Notes under the pieces: model-generated | The model's input: only the letters and a program-made list of their open reading frames with translations | What the model was told of the DNA's origin: nothing | Database searches by the model: none | In this document: piece after piece, positions 1 to 8,166 of the stretch | Layout of the letters: every line of letters starts with the position of its first letter | Position numbering within the stretch: position 1 is the stretch's first letter | Source of the DNA: Micromonospora sp. AMSO31t | GTDB taxonomy: Bacteria > Actinomycetota > Actinomycetes > Mycobacteriales > Micromonosporaceae | Length of the DNA stretch: 33,267 nt | Assembly: GCF_008868175.1 (NCBI RefSeq) | Contig: NZ_WBKT01000055.1 | Coordinates: forward strand, 1-33,267 | Direction: 5' to 3' | Program-made: the position numbers and the translations under genes

Positions 1-1
1 G

Positions 2-1306
<1,305 letters not shown>

Positions 1307-1343
1307 GCGGGCGGGGCGCCGGGCGCCTCAGTGGCCCAATAGC

Positions 1344-1982
1344 TCAGTGGTTCTTGCCGAGGAGCCGGGTGGCCAGCACCGCGGCCTGCGTCCGCCGTTC
1401 CAGGCCGAGCTTGGCCAGCACGCTGGACACGTAGTTCTTCACCGTCTTCTCGGCGAGGAACATCCTGCCGGCGATCTCCCGGTTGGTGAGCCCCTCCGCC
1501 ACGTACTCCAGGATCCGCCGCTCCTGCTCGGTGAGGGACTTCAGCTCGCGCGGCTGCTCGACGCCGCTGCGGATCCGCTCCAGCACCCGCGTGGTGATCG
1601 CCGGGTCGAGCAGGGACTGCCCGGCCGCCACCCGCCGGACCGCGTCCACCAGGTCGGTGCCGCGGATCTGCTTGAGCACGTAGCCGGCGGCCCCCGCCAT
1701 GATCGCCGCGAAGAGCGCCTCGTCGTCCTCGTACGAGGTGAGGATCAACCCCTTGATCGACGAGTCCACGGCGCGGATGTCCCGGCACACGTCGATGCCG
1801 TTGCCGTCGGGCAGCCGCGCGTCGAGAATCGCCACGTCGGGGCGGACCGCCGGGATGCGGCGGGACGCCTCCTGCGCGGAGCCGGACTCGCCGACCACCT
1901 CGATGTCGCCGCTGCTCTGCAGCAGGTCGGCCAGGCCACGACGGACGACCTCGTGGTCGTCGAGCAGGAACACCCGGATCAT
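1344..1982 (-). CDS. devR: NarL/LuxR-family response regulator, DevR/DosR-like
   Basis: DNA-binding response regulator of 212 residues. The receiver domain (1-120) has the acidic pair D8/D9, phospho-acceptor D54 in AILDARLPDG and the conserved Lys in YVLKQIRG. A LuxR-type helix-turn-helix follows (about 145-210: LTEQERRILEYVAEGLTNREIA, KTVKNYVSSVLAKLGLERRTQ). The order, length and motifs match DevR/DosR, the hypoxia/NO dormancy regulator of actinobacteria. The ATG is preceded by AAAGGA. The gene is divergent from an Acg-type nitroreductase, a classical DosR target, and two DosR-like boxes lie in the gap, one 37-50 nt upstream of this start, which predicts autoregulation. The symbol rests on similarity of motifs and context; other NarL-type regulators are possible but less likely. 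Confidence 0.88.
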   Translation of the reverse strand: MIRVFLLDDHEVVRRGLADLLQSSGDIEVVGESGSAQEASRRIPAVRPDVAILDARLPDGNGIDVCRDIRAVDSSIKGLILTSYEDDEALFAAIMAGAAGYVLKQIRGTDLVDAVRRVAAGQSLLDPAITTRVLERIRSGVEQPRELKSLTEQERRILEYVAEGLTNREIAGRMFLAEKTVKNYVSSVLAKLGLERRTQAAVLATRLLGKNH

Positions 1983-2018
1983 CCGTCCTTTCTACCCTTC
2001 CGCCCGGACGCCCCGCAC

Positions 2019-2032
2019 GGGCCGAAGGTCCC
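2019..2032 (-). promoter_or_regulatory. DosR-like box upstream of devR
   Basis: On the minus strand this reads GGGACCTTCGGCCC. It fits the DevR/DosR half-site pattern GGGAC-N4-G-N-CCC at every fixed base. It lies 37-50 nt upstream of the devR start and in opposite orientation to the second box at 2075-2088, from which it differs at one position. Confidence 0.6.
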
Positions 2033-2074
2033 GACCGTCACACGCCGGGCTGGGCAGACGGACCCGCCCAGGTG

Positions 2075-2088
2075 GGGACCTCCGGCCC
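2075..2088 (+). promoter_or_regulatory. DosR-like box upstream of the nitroreductase
   Basis: Reads GGGACCTCCGGCCC, again matching GGGAC-N4-G-N-CCC. It ends 77 nt before the nitroreductase ATG. The nitroreductase belongs to a family (Rv2032/Acg, Rv3127, Rv3131) that is DosR-controlled in mycobacteria, so box and target agree. Function is inferred. Confidence 0.62.
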
Positions 2089-2165
2089 TGCTCACCACCC
2101 CGCCCCCGGACGGACCGTGGGGATGGACCGGCCGGCCGGGCGGCCCGCACGAAGGGAGCAACGCC

Positions 2166-3137
2166 ATGACCACGGGCTACACCGCCACGCAGCTGCGGGC
2201 CGCCGCCGCGGACGCGGTACGCGCACCGTCGCTGCACAACACCCAGCCGTGGCGGTTCCGGCTCGTCGACGGCGGGATCGACCTCGCCGTCGACCCGCTG
2301 CGCCGGCTGCCGGCCACCGACCCGAGCGGCTGGGGCGCCCGGATCGCGTGCGGAGCGGCCCTGTTCAACCTGCGGCTGGCCCTCGCCGTGGCGGGCACGC
2401 CGGCCGCCGTCCGGCTCCGCCCGTACCCCGGTGAACCGGACGTGGTGGCCCGGCTCGTCCCCGACGGGCCGCGCCGCCCCACCCCCACCGAGCAGAGCCT
2501 GCACGGCGCTGTCGCCCGCCGGTTCAGCAACCGGGCGCCCTTCTGGCCCGACCCGGTACCCGCCGACGCGCGCTGGCGCCTGGGCGAGGCCGCGCGCGCC
2601 GAGCAGTGCTGGCTGGAACTGGTCATCGGCGCCAGCGCCGTCAACGCCTTCGCCGAGATCGCCCGCAGCGCCCACCGGGTGCTGGAACGCGACCCCACGT
2701 ACGTCAGCGAGCGCACCCGGTGGATCCGCTCCGAGCAGTCCCCCGACGGCGTGCCGGCCGCCGCCGGCGGGCCGCGAAGCGAACCGCAGGACCTGCTGCC
2801 GCAGCGCGGCTTCGGCGGCCGCGACCGGGCCCCCGGCCGCGACTACGAACCGGAACCGCTGGTCGCCGTGCTCGGCTCGACCGGCAACACCGCCACCGAC
2901 CAGGTCGTCGCCGGGCAGGCCCTGCAACGGGTGCTGCTCACCGCCACCGACGCCGGGCTGGCCGTGTCGATGCTCTCCCAGCCGATCGAGGTGCCCGGAG
3001 CCCGGGAGGCCCTGCGACTGTCCCTGGGCCGGTTCGGCACGCCGCAGATGGTGATGCGGATCGGGTTCGGCCAGCCCGGCCGCACCACCCCGCGCCGCCC
3101 GGTCGACGACGTGCTCGACCTGCCCGCGGTGCGCTGA
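2166..3137 (+). CDS. Acg-family nitroreductase-like protein
   Basis: Protein of 323 residues related to the FMN-binding Acg family, two fused degenerate nitroreductase halves thought to bind or sequester flavin rather than reduce nitro-compounds. Visible family marks are the N-terminal ADAVRAPSLHNTQPWRFR segment (flavin-contact Arg/Ser region), DPLRRLPATDPSGW, the central ARRFSNRAPFWPDPVP, and a C-terminal MRIGFGQP strand. The longer open frame reaches upstream into antisense of devR; the ATG at 2166 was chosen because GAAGGGAG sits just before it and homology begins there. It is divergent from devR with two DosR-like boxes between them, so it is probably induced under hypoxia or NO. Substrate and reaction are unknown. 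Confidence 0.85.
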   Translation: MTTGYTATQLRAAAADAVRAPSLHNTQPWRFRLVDGGIDLAVDPLRRLPATDPSGWGARIACGAALFNLRLALAVAGTPAAVRLRPYPGEPDVVARLVPDGPRRPTPTEQSLHGAVARRFSNRAPFWPDPVPADARWRLGEAARAEQCWLELVIGASAVNAFAEIARSAHRVLERDPTYVSERTRWIRSEQSPDGVPAAAGGPRSEPQDLLPQRGFGGRDRAPGRDYEPEPLVAVLGSTGNTATDQVVAGQALQRVLLTATDAGLAVSMLSQPIEVPGAREALRLSLGRFGTPQMVMRIGFGQPGRTTPRRPVDDVLDLPAVR

Positions 3138-3164
3138 CCGCCGGGGACCGACCCCGTGGCCGGC

Positions 3165-3206
3165 CCGGGTGGTCGGCCCCGGGTGGTCGGCCCCGGGTGG
3201 TCGGCT
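3165..3206. repeat. Three tandem copies of a 14-bp unit
   Basis: The unit CCGGGTGGTCGGCC occurs at 3165-3178, 3179-3192 and 3193-3206 (last base T in the third). It fills most of the 75-bp gap between two convergent stop codons. No hairpin typical of a terminator is seen here. Its role is unknown; copy number may vary between strains. Confidence 0.8.
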
Positions 3207-3212
3207 CCGTGG

Positions 3213-4214
3213 TCAGGCCGGTAGGGCGGCCAGGAGGGCGGCCTCGCGCTCCGGCGCCAGACCGACCGCCGCCCGCGCGGGGCGACCCGCCCGGGCCGGC
3301 ACCTCGCCGACCTCGCGCAGCCAGCGCCAGGTGTCGGCAACCGTCTCGGCCGCCGGCCGGCAGACCAGGCCCGCCGCGTGCGCCCGCTCGACGTCCCGCT
3401 CCTGCAACCACCGGTACTCGTGCCCGCGCGGGATCCAGATCGGCAGGTCGTTCCACGGCTCGACGCCCGCCGCCAGGAGCCCATCCGGCTCCGTCCAGCG
3501 CAGCGTCGCGTCGGCGCCGGTCACCGCCACGGCCGCGTCGAGCAGCTCGCCCATCGTCGTGTGCCCGCTCCGACTGACCACGTTGTACGCCCCACCCGCG
3601 CCCTCGACCCCCCGGTCCAGCAGCCAGATCGCCAGGTCCCGTGCGTCGACGTACTGCACCGGCAGGTCACGCGGGCCGGGAGCGAGCACCTCCCCGCCGC
3701 GCGCCACGCGGTGCAACCACCAGGGCAGCCGTCCGATGTCCTCGCCCGGCCCGAGGATCAGCCCGGCCCGCACCAGCAGCGCCCGGTCGCCGAACACCTC
3801 CACGGCGGCCCGCTCCCCGCCCGCCTTGTTGTGCGGGTAGTCCCCGTCGCCCGCGTCGGCCTCGGCCGCGAACACCGGCGCGTCCTCCGCCGTGCCCAGA
3901 CCGACCGGCGGGGCGTAGACCGAGCCGCTGGACACGTACACGTAGTGCGGCACGGCTCCGCTCAGCGCGCGCGCCGTGTCACGGACCGCCCGGGGCGCCC
4001 CGTCCCAGGTGTCCACCACCAGGTCCCACTCGCCGTCCGCGAGCGCCGCCAGCCCGCCCGGCGCGGTGCGGTCACCCCGCAACCGGTGTACGCCCTCGGG
4101 CACGTTGCCGTGCAGCCCCCGGTTGAACACCGTCACGGACCAGCCGCGGCGTACCGCCTCGGACACCACGGCCCCGCCGACGAATCCCGTACCGCCCAGC
4201 ATCAGAAGTCTCAT
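3213..4214 (-). CDS. NAD-dependent epimerase/dehydratase (extended SDR)
   Basis: Protein of 333 residues with an N-terminal Rossmann dinucleotide site (LMLGGTGFVGGAVV, residues 3-16), a strand ending in YVYVSSGSVYAP and the catalytic-type YPHNK (Y-x3-K), as in extended short-chain dehydrogenases acting on nucleotide sugars. A longer frame begins at 4391, but homology and the Rossmann motif start at the ATG at 4214, which was therefore chosen. The substrate is unknown and there are no sugar-pathway neighbours. A 15-bp palindrome resembling a TetR-family operator lies 33-47 nt upstream, so the gene may be repressed by a TetR-type protein, yet no such gene is adjacent. Confidence 0.85.
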   Translation of the reverse strand: MRLLMLGGTGFVGGAVVSEAVRRGWSVTVFNRGLHGNVPEGVHRLRGDRTAPGGLAALADGEWDLVVDTWDGAPRAVRDTARALSGAVPHYVYVSSGSVYAPPVGLGTAEDAPVFAAEADAGDGDYPHNKAGGERAAVEVFGDRALLVRAGLILGPGEDIGRLPWWLHRVARGGEVLAPGPRDLPVQYVDARDLAIWLLDRGVEGAGGAYNVVSRSGHTTMGELLDAAVAVTGADATLRWTEPDGLLAAGVEPWNDLPIWIPRGHEYRWLQERDVERAHAAGLVCRPAAETVADTWRWLREVGEVPARAGRPARAAVGLAPEREAALLAALPA

Positions 4215-4246
4215 GCGTCCCACCCTGCCCCCCACGGGCCGTTCCA

Positions 4247-4261
4247 GTGAACGGTGTTCAC
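4247..4261. promoter_or_regulatory. TetR-type palindromic operator candidate
   Basis: Perfect inverted repeat GTGAAC-GGT-GTTCAC, 33 nt upstream of the epimerase ATG. The GTGAACnnnGTTCAC form is common for actinobacterial TetR-family repressors. The cognate regulator cannot be named from this window. Confidence 0.5.
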
Positions 4262-4301
4262 GGTGAGCGGATCTGCCGAGGGCAGAAGCCGCCGCCGTCG
4301 C

Positions 4302-4370
4302 CTTTGCTCTGCAGCCATCCACGCAGCGGCCTCGGTCCGGAGTTGTTGCGTCCGTGGCTGCAGAGCAAAG
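4302..4370. repeat. Long imperfect inverted repeat (REP/MITE-like candidate)
   Basis: Left arm 4302-4325 and right arm 4347-4370 pair over 16 perfect bases (CTTTGCTCTGCAGCCA with TGGCTGCAGAGCAAAG), then 3 mismatches, then 5 more pairs, around a 21-nt loop. It lies between divergent genes, so it cannot serve either as a terminator. It looks like a dispersed intergenic repeat; that needs a genome search. Confidence 0.6.
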
Positions 4371-4711
4371 GGGGCCGGGCCGGTGGACCATTGGCTGAGT
4401 GGGGCCGGTGGTTGGGCGGGCTGCCTGGCCCGCGTCTGGCCGTTGAGTCGTTCTCTACATCAGCTCGACAGGCACCGGCGCGGAGACGGTTGGGGCGGCC
4501 CACCGCGCCGATCCGTTTACGTCATCACGTTCGTAGCCGGCCACGCAGGCAGCCACGGTGTGGGGTGAGTGTCCGGTTCGTGCCCTGCACGGGCGGTGAG
4601 TGGAACGCTATGTGTGTCTCCGGGGCCGGGATACCTCCATACCGTTCCACCGACCGTGTCCGCCTGGGCGGGATGTCCGTTTCGCCGTGTGACCGGTGGC
4701 ATCCCGACGGT

Positions 4712-4738
4712 GGAATGGCCCGCGGGCCGGGGTCGTTG
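4712..4738 (+). promoter_or_regulatory. Sigma-R-like promoter, copy 1
   Basis: GGAAT (4712-4716), an 18-nt spacer, then GTTG (4735-4738), which fits the actinomycete sigma-R consensus GGAAT-N18-GTT for thiol-oxidative stress. It reads toward the secreted protein at 4998. Confidence 0.5.
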
Positions 4739-4825
4739 TATCCGGGTGAACGACGGAGGACCACGCCCCGCCTCCCGGGGTGACCCGCCGAGAGCGACCG
4801 CCCCGCGAGGCGGGACTGCCCGGCC

Positions 4826-4853
4826 GGGAATGACGGTGGCCCGCCGGTCGTTG
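4826..4853 (+). promoter_or_regulatory. Sigma-R-like promoter, copy 2
   Basis: GGGAAT (4826-4831), exactly 18 nt, then GTTG (4850-4853), a full match to GGGAAT-N18-GTT. It lies about 145 nt upstream of the start at 4998 and 114 bp downstream of copy 1, in the same direction. Both copies extend to CGTTGTA at the -10. Confidence 0.58.
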
Positions 4854-4937
4854 TACATGGTCCCGGCGCGACGAAGAGGCCCCGCCCCGCGCGCCGGATG
4901 ATCCCCCTAAGACTTTCTTGAGCGCCTGACGGTGCTT

Positions 4938-4972
4938 GCGCACACACAGCCGACCCCCATCGGCGTGTGCGC
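4938..4972 (+). other. Leader hairpin before the secreted protein
   Basis: GCGCACAC pairs with GTGTGCGC and, inside a 3-nt bulge, GCCGA pairs with TCGGC around a CCCCCA loop. The hairpin ends 25 nt before the start codon and 12 nt before the GGAG ribosome site. It could affect translation or mRNA stability. It does not match a riboswitch consensus I know. Confidence 0.5.
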
Positions 4973-4997
4973 CGACCCCCGAATGGAGCCATCCCTG

Positions 4998-5540
4998 ATG
5001 AACACGATGCTGCGTAAGAGCGTGCTGGGTATTGCTGGTCTGGCTTTCACCGGTGGTGTCTTCGCCGGTCCGATCGCCGCCCACGCTGCTGAGCCGGTGG
5101 ACACCAGGCCGGTGGCGGTGAGTGTGCAGGGCGCCCAGTCGCACATCGACCTGAACGACGAGCAGACCGCCAACGCCAAGGCGATCATCGCGGCGACGAA
5201 GAAGGCCGGCCTGCCCGAGCGGGCCGCGGTCATCTCGATCGCGACGAGCCTGCAGGAGTCGAAGCTGGAGAACCTGGGCCACCTCGGCGATAAGAATGAC
5301 CACGACTCGCTGGGCCTGTTCCAGCAGCGCCCGACCAGCGGTTGGGGCACCCCGGAGCAGATCACCAACCCCGAGTACTCCACCCTCGCCTTCCTCAAGG
5401 GCCTCAAGCAGGTCGACGGCTGGGAGAGCATGCCGCTGACCGAGGCCGCGCAGACCGTGCAGGTCTCGGCCTACCCGGACGCCTACGCCCAGTGGGAGCA
5501 GCAGGCCACCGACATCGTCGCCCAGCACTGGAACAGCTGA
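4998..5540 (+). CDS. Secreted lysozyme-like protein, transglycosylase-type fold
   Basis: Secreted protein of 180 residues. The signal peptide (about 1-31: KS, hydrophobic GIAGLAFTGGVF, then AHAA) is followed by one globular domain. The segment AVISIATSLQESKLENL and then GLFQQRPTSGWGTPEQITNPEY resembles soluble lytic transglycosylase/lysozyme-like folds, with the Glu of LQES in the position of the catalytic Glu. Members of this actinobacterial family are often annotated only as hypothetical. The start at 4998 has GGAG nine bases upstream; longer frames from 4932 or 4983 would spoil the signal peptide. A long leader with sigma-R-like promoters and a hairpin precedes it. Cutting peptidoglycan is inferred, not shown. 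Confidence 0.7.
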   Translation: MNTMLRKSVLGIAGLAFTGGVFAGPIAAHAAEPVDTRPVAVSVQGAQSHIDLNDEQTANAKAIIAATKKAGLPERAAVISIATSLQESKLENLGHLGDKNDHDSLGLFQQRPTSGWGTPEQITNPEYSTLAFLKGLKQVDGWESMPLTEAAQTVQVSAYPDAYAQWEQQATDIVAQHWNS

Positions 5541-5549
5541 GCCACGCAA

Positions 5550-5585
5550 GCTGGCCGGCACCCCCAACACGGGGTGCCGGCCAGC
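5550..5585. terminator. Bidirectional terminator hairpin
   Basis: Perfect 15-bp stem (5550-5564 with 5571-5585) and a 6-nt loop, just after the stop at 5540 and just before the convergent stop at 5599. There is no U-tract, as is usual in high-GC actinomycetes. Confidence 0.8.
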
Positions 5586-5598
5586 GGCGTCTCCAGGG

Positions 5599-7245
5599 TC
5601 AGGCCGGAGGCAGGACGAACGTCCAGGTCGTGGTGGTCGTGCTGGCCGCCGCGCCCACCGCGGCCAGGCCGCCGTAGGTGCCCGCCGGCACGCTGCTGCC
5701 GGAATCGGCGAGGAGGGCGGTCACCCGTCCGCCGCCGGTCTGGGAGCTGTTGCTGCGGACCTCGACGCCGGCCGGCGGGGTGAGCGCCGTGGACGCCGCG
5801 TCGCCGTGCAGCCAGTACGACACGGCCCAGCTCTGCTCGGCGGTCACCGGGGCGTACGGAGTGGTGCGCGTGGCAGTGCTGGCCGGGTCGGTGGCCCGGG
5901 CGAAGACCGGCGCGCTCGGGGCAGCGCCCCGGTACGCGGCCACCACCAGGTTGCCCTTGGCCTGGCTGTCGAGGGCGACGCGTACCGAGGTTCCGGCGTC
6001 CCCGGCGGCGGCGACCTTCCACCAGGCGGTGGTGGTGGCGAAGCCGCCGTCGAGCCGGTCGAGGCGGGTCCAGCCGGTCACCCCGGTGGGCTCGCCGGTG
6101 CCGGTGTGGGTGTTCTGGCTGAGCAGGAGCAGCAGGGTGTCGCCCGGCTGGACGGTCGGCGGCACGGTCACCGCGTGGCTGGTCCAGTTGGCGTTCGCGG
6201 TGGCCTGGCCGACAAAGGAGATCCGCTCGGGCACCGGCGCGACGGTCACGTCGACGGTCGCCGTGCCGGTGGCGCCCCGGTCGTCGGTGACCGTGAGGGT
6301 GACCGGGTAGGTGCCGGCCGTCGCGTACGTGTGCGAGGTGGTCGGCACGGAGACGGTGTCGGTGGTGGACCCGTCGCCGAAGGCCCAGCGGTAGTCCTGG
6401 ATCGCGCCGTCGGCGTCGGTGGACCCGGCACCGGAGAAGGTGCAGACCAGCCCGGAGCAGGACGGGACGAGCTGCGCCACCGGCGGCTGGTTGGCCGGGC
6501 CGCCCGAGCCCTTCAGGATCTTCACGTAGTCGATGTCACCGGCGAAGTAGTCGCAGGTGACCTCGACGCCGTCGCACTGGCTCTTGCCGCCGATGGAGAG
6601 CTGCTTGGTGTTCGCGATGGTGCCGGTCGGCCCGTTCAGCCGGCTGGTCCGCACCCCGTCGACGTACATCTCCACGTAGGCGGCCGTGCGGTTGCAGGTG
6701 ACCGTGTGCCACTGCCCGTCGGAGATGGGCACGTCGGTGTAGCCGGTGCGGGAGGCGCCGTCGCCGCCGCGGAACAGGCACTTCGGCTTGCCGCCCGGGG
6801 CCTCGAACTTCCAGTAGCCGCCGACGGTCGCGCCCTGTCCCTTCTGGAGGATGTTCCCGAAGGAGTACGTGGTGCGGTAGCGGATGCTGAACGAGAAGTC
6901 CCCGGCGTCGGGGTTGAAGTCGGTGGTGTGCGCCACCACGTTCACGTGGCCCGGGACGTACTCCTGGTCGGTGGGCAGGTGGGTGGCGAACCGGTGCCCG
7001 GTGGCCCCGGCGTAGAGGGCGCCGGTGACGACCTCGGCGCCGACGGCGCCGTTGCGGCCGTTGCCGCTGCTGTCCTTGAGCACGGTCGAACCGGCCGGCT
7101 CGTCCATGCTCCAGAACGCGACGGTCCGGGTGGCGGTCGCCTGCGCGGGCGAGGCGCCGAGCGCCACCCCCGTGGCCACGAAGAGGGCGGCCACGCCCAG
7201 CCGGGCGGCTGTCCGCCGCCACCGTCCCTGCCTGACTGACCGCAT
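5599..7245 (-). CDS. Secreted LamG-PKD surface protein
   Basis: Exported protein of 548 residues. Signal peptide about 1-38 (MRSVRQGRWRR, hydrophobic core, ASPAQA). Residues about 40-245 form a LamG/concanavalin-like jelly roll (AFWSMDEPAGS, QWHTVTCNR, DYVKIL) with Cys pairs. Residues about 250-335 form a PKD domain (YRWAFGDGSTTDT, SHTYATAGTYPVTLTVTD). A C-terminal beta-rich domain (about 340-548) is of a type often attached to PKD modules; I cannot name it. The upstream frame reaches 7266, but GGGAGG lies 6 nt before the ATG at 7245. Such proteins bind glycans or mediate surface contacts; no catalytic motif is visible. It ends in a shared terminator with the convergent secreted protein. Confidence 0.82.
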   Translation of the reverse strand: MRSVRQGRWRRTAARLGVAALFVATGVALGASPAQATATRTVAFWSMDEPAGSTVLKDSSGNGRNGAVGAEVVTGALYAGATGHRFATHLPTDQEYVPGHVNVVAHTTDFNPDAGDFSFSIRYRTTYSFGNILQKGQGATVGGYWKFEAPGGKPKCLFRGGDGASRTGYTDVPISDGQWHTVTCNRTAAYVEMYVDGVRTSRLNGPTGTIANTKQLSIGGKSQCDGVEVTCDYFAGDIDYVKILKGSGGPANQPPVAQLVPSCSGLVCTFSGAGSTDADGAIQDYRWAFGDGSTTDTVSVPTTSHTYATAGTYPVTLTVTDDRGATGTATVDVTVAPVPERISFVGQATANANWTSHAVTVPPTVQPGDTLLLLLSQNTHTGTGEPTGVTGWTRLDRLDGGFATTTAWWKVAAAGDAGTSVRVALDSQAKGNLVVAAYRGAAPSAPVFARATDPASTATRTTPYAPVTAEQSWAVSYWLHGDAASTALTPPAGVEVRSNSSQTGGGRVTALLADSGSSVPAGTYGGLAAVGAAASTTTTTWTFVLPPA

Positions 7246-7424
7246 ACGATCGCCTCCCAGCTCCACGGGCCATCACCCTGTCACGCTGCGGGCCAGCGGC
7301 TCCATAACCCGTTGGGCGGATCCGTACCAGGTCCTCGGTGTGGCCGGGCGACCGATGTGGCCAGTGGCCGGCGGCGAGGCGGCGGCCGGACCGTCCGATC
7401 CGTCCGCCGCGGCCATCCGTAAGG

Positions 7425-7462
7425 GAGAAGGCCCGCCACCGCGTGCGGTGACGAGCCTTCTC
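7425..7462 (-). terminator. Terminator of the Gly-Val tRNA operon
   Basis: An outer 8-bp stem (GAGAAGGC with GCCTTCTC) encloses an inner 6-bp stem (CACCGC with GCGGTG), starting 14 nt beyond the CCA end of tRNA-Val on the minus strand. Confidence 0.75.
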
Positions 7463-7476
7463 GCTGCTCAAAAAGC

Positions 7477-7551
7477 TGGTGGGCGATACTGGGTTTGAAC
7501 CAGTGACCTCTTCCGTGTCAAGGAAGCGCGCTCCCACTGCGCCAATCGCCC
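7477..7551 (-). tRNA. tRNA-Val (GAC), copy 1
   Basis: 75-nt cloverleaf on the minus strand including encoded CCA. The acceptor GGGCGAT pairs with ATCGCCC, the anticodon loop is TTGACAC with GAC at 7517-7519, and the T-loop is TTCAAAC. Identical in sequence to the copy at 10083-10157. Transcribed after tRNA-Gly. Confidence 0.96.
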
Positions 7552-7584
7552 GGGAACGGTCGGCCCACGAGGGGGCGGATCGCG

Positions 7585-7657
7585 AGCGGACGACGGGATT
7601 CGAACCCGCGACCCTCACCTTGGCAAGGTGATGCGCTACCAGCTGCGCTACGTCCGC
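7585..7657 (-). tRNA. tRNA-Gly (GCC), copy 1
   Basis: 73-nt cloverleaf on the minus strand. The acceptor GCGGACG pairs with CGTCCGC, the anticodon stem-loop has TTGCCAA (GCC), and the T-loop is TTCGAAT. CCA is not encoded. Identical to the copy at 10276-10348. Confidence 0.96.
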
Positions 7658-7842
7658 GTTGTCACCGGCTCGCGCCGGCGACGACTGCAACTGTACCCGA
7701 TGACAAGATCGCCGCGTGGCTGGGCCCCGGCGCGCCCCGGGGCCGCGATCGGGTGACCGCCGTCACAGCCGGGCGATTGCGCTGCTCGTCGCGGGGGTAC
7801 TGACTGCTGCGACAGCACAACAATCCCCCGAAGGAGGCTGTC

Positions 7843-8082
7843 GTGGGTATCGGAACGAGCATCTTCCTGATCGCGGTCGGCGCGATCCTCACCTTCGCGC
7901 TGAACGCCAGCGTCGGCGGGGTCGACCTGGACGTCGTCGGCTGGATCCTGATGGCGGCCGGCGTCCTCGGTCTGATCATGACGACCCTGGTCTGGGGCCG
8001 CCGCCGCGAGGTGGTCACCACCGCCGAGCCGGTCGAGTACCGCCGGGCCGAGGAGCGCCGGGACGTCACCCCGCCGCTGTGA
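7843..8082 (+). CDS. Small membrane protein, DUF6458-like
   Basis: Protein of 79 residues with two predicted transmembrane helices (about 4-20, GTSIFLIAVGAILTFAL, and about 29-50, VVGWILMAAGVLGLIMTTLVW) and a charged cytoplasmic tail (RRREVV... RRAEERRD). The pattern matches the actinobacterial DUF6458 family, of unknown function. The GTG start is preceded by AAGGAGG at a good distance. It stands alone, divergent from the tRNA cluster, and ends at a strong hairpin shared with the next gene. Confidence 0.85.
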   Translation: MGIGTSIFLIAVGAILTFALNASVGGVDLDVVGWILMAAGVLGLIMTTLVWGRRREVVTTAEPVEYRRAEERRDVTPPL

Positions 8083-8128
8083 CCGGGTTGCCGGGGTCGA
8101 CGGAGCTGATCGGCCCCGATCGGGTGTG

Positions 8129-8154
8129 ACGGGGGCGCCGCTGGGCGCCCCCGT
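8129..8154. terminator. Bidirectional terminator hairpin
   Basis: Perfect 11-bp stem (ACGGGGGCGCC with its complement) with a 4-nt GCTG loop, between the stops of the convergent genes ending at 8082 and 8167. Confidence 0.82.
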
Positions 8155-8166
8155 TCGCGTACCCGG

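Larger units (their letters stand above)
4215..4997. other. 783-bp non-coding region between divergent genes
   Basis: No open frame here has convincing protein character; candidate frames overlap the hairpins and promoter motifs. It contains the palindrome at 4247-4261, a long inverted repeat at 4302-4370, two sigma-R-like promoters at 4712-4738 and 4826-4853, and a leader hairpin at 4938-4972. The part from 4371 to 4711 shows nothing else I can name. The length is unusual for this gene-dense window. Confidence 0.6.

Noticed and set aside
4247..4783. Candidate gene of 178 codons in the non-coding gap
   Set aside because: It runs through the inverted repeat and the first sigma-R-like promoter, has no recognisable motif or ribosome site, and its composition is not that of the neighbouring genes.
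4856..4997. c-di-AMP (ydaO-type) riboswitch before the secreted protein
   Set aside because: Such switches precede many actinomycete cell-wall hydrolases, but the conserved blocks of that RNA are not found; only a simple hairpin is seen.
7267..7424. Promoter of the LamG-PKD gene
   Set aside because: Only weak -10-like words (for example GTTATG) with no fitting -35 were found, so no site is claimed.
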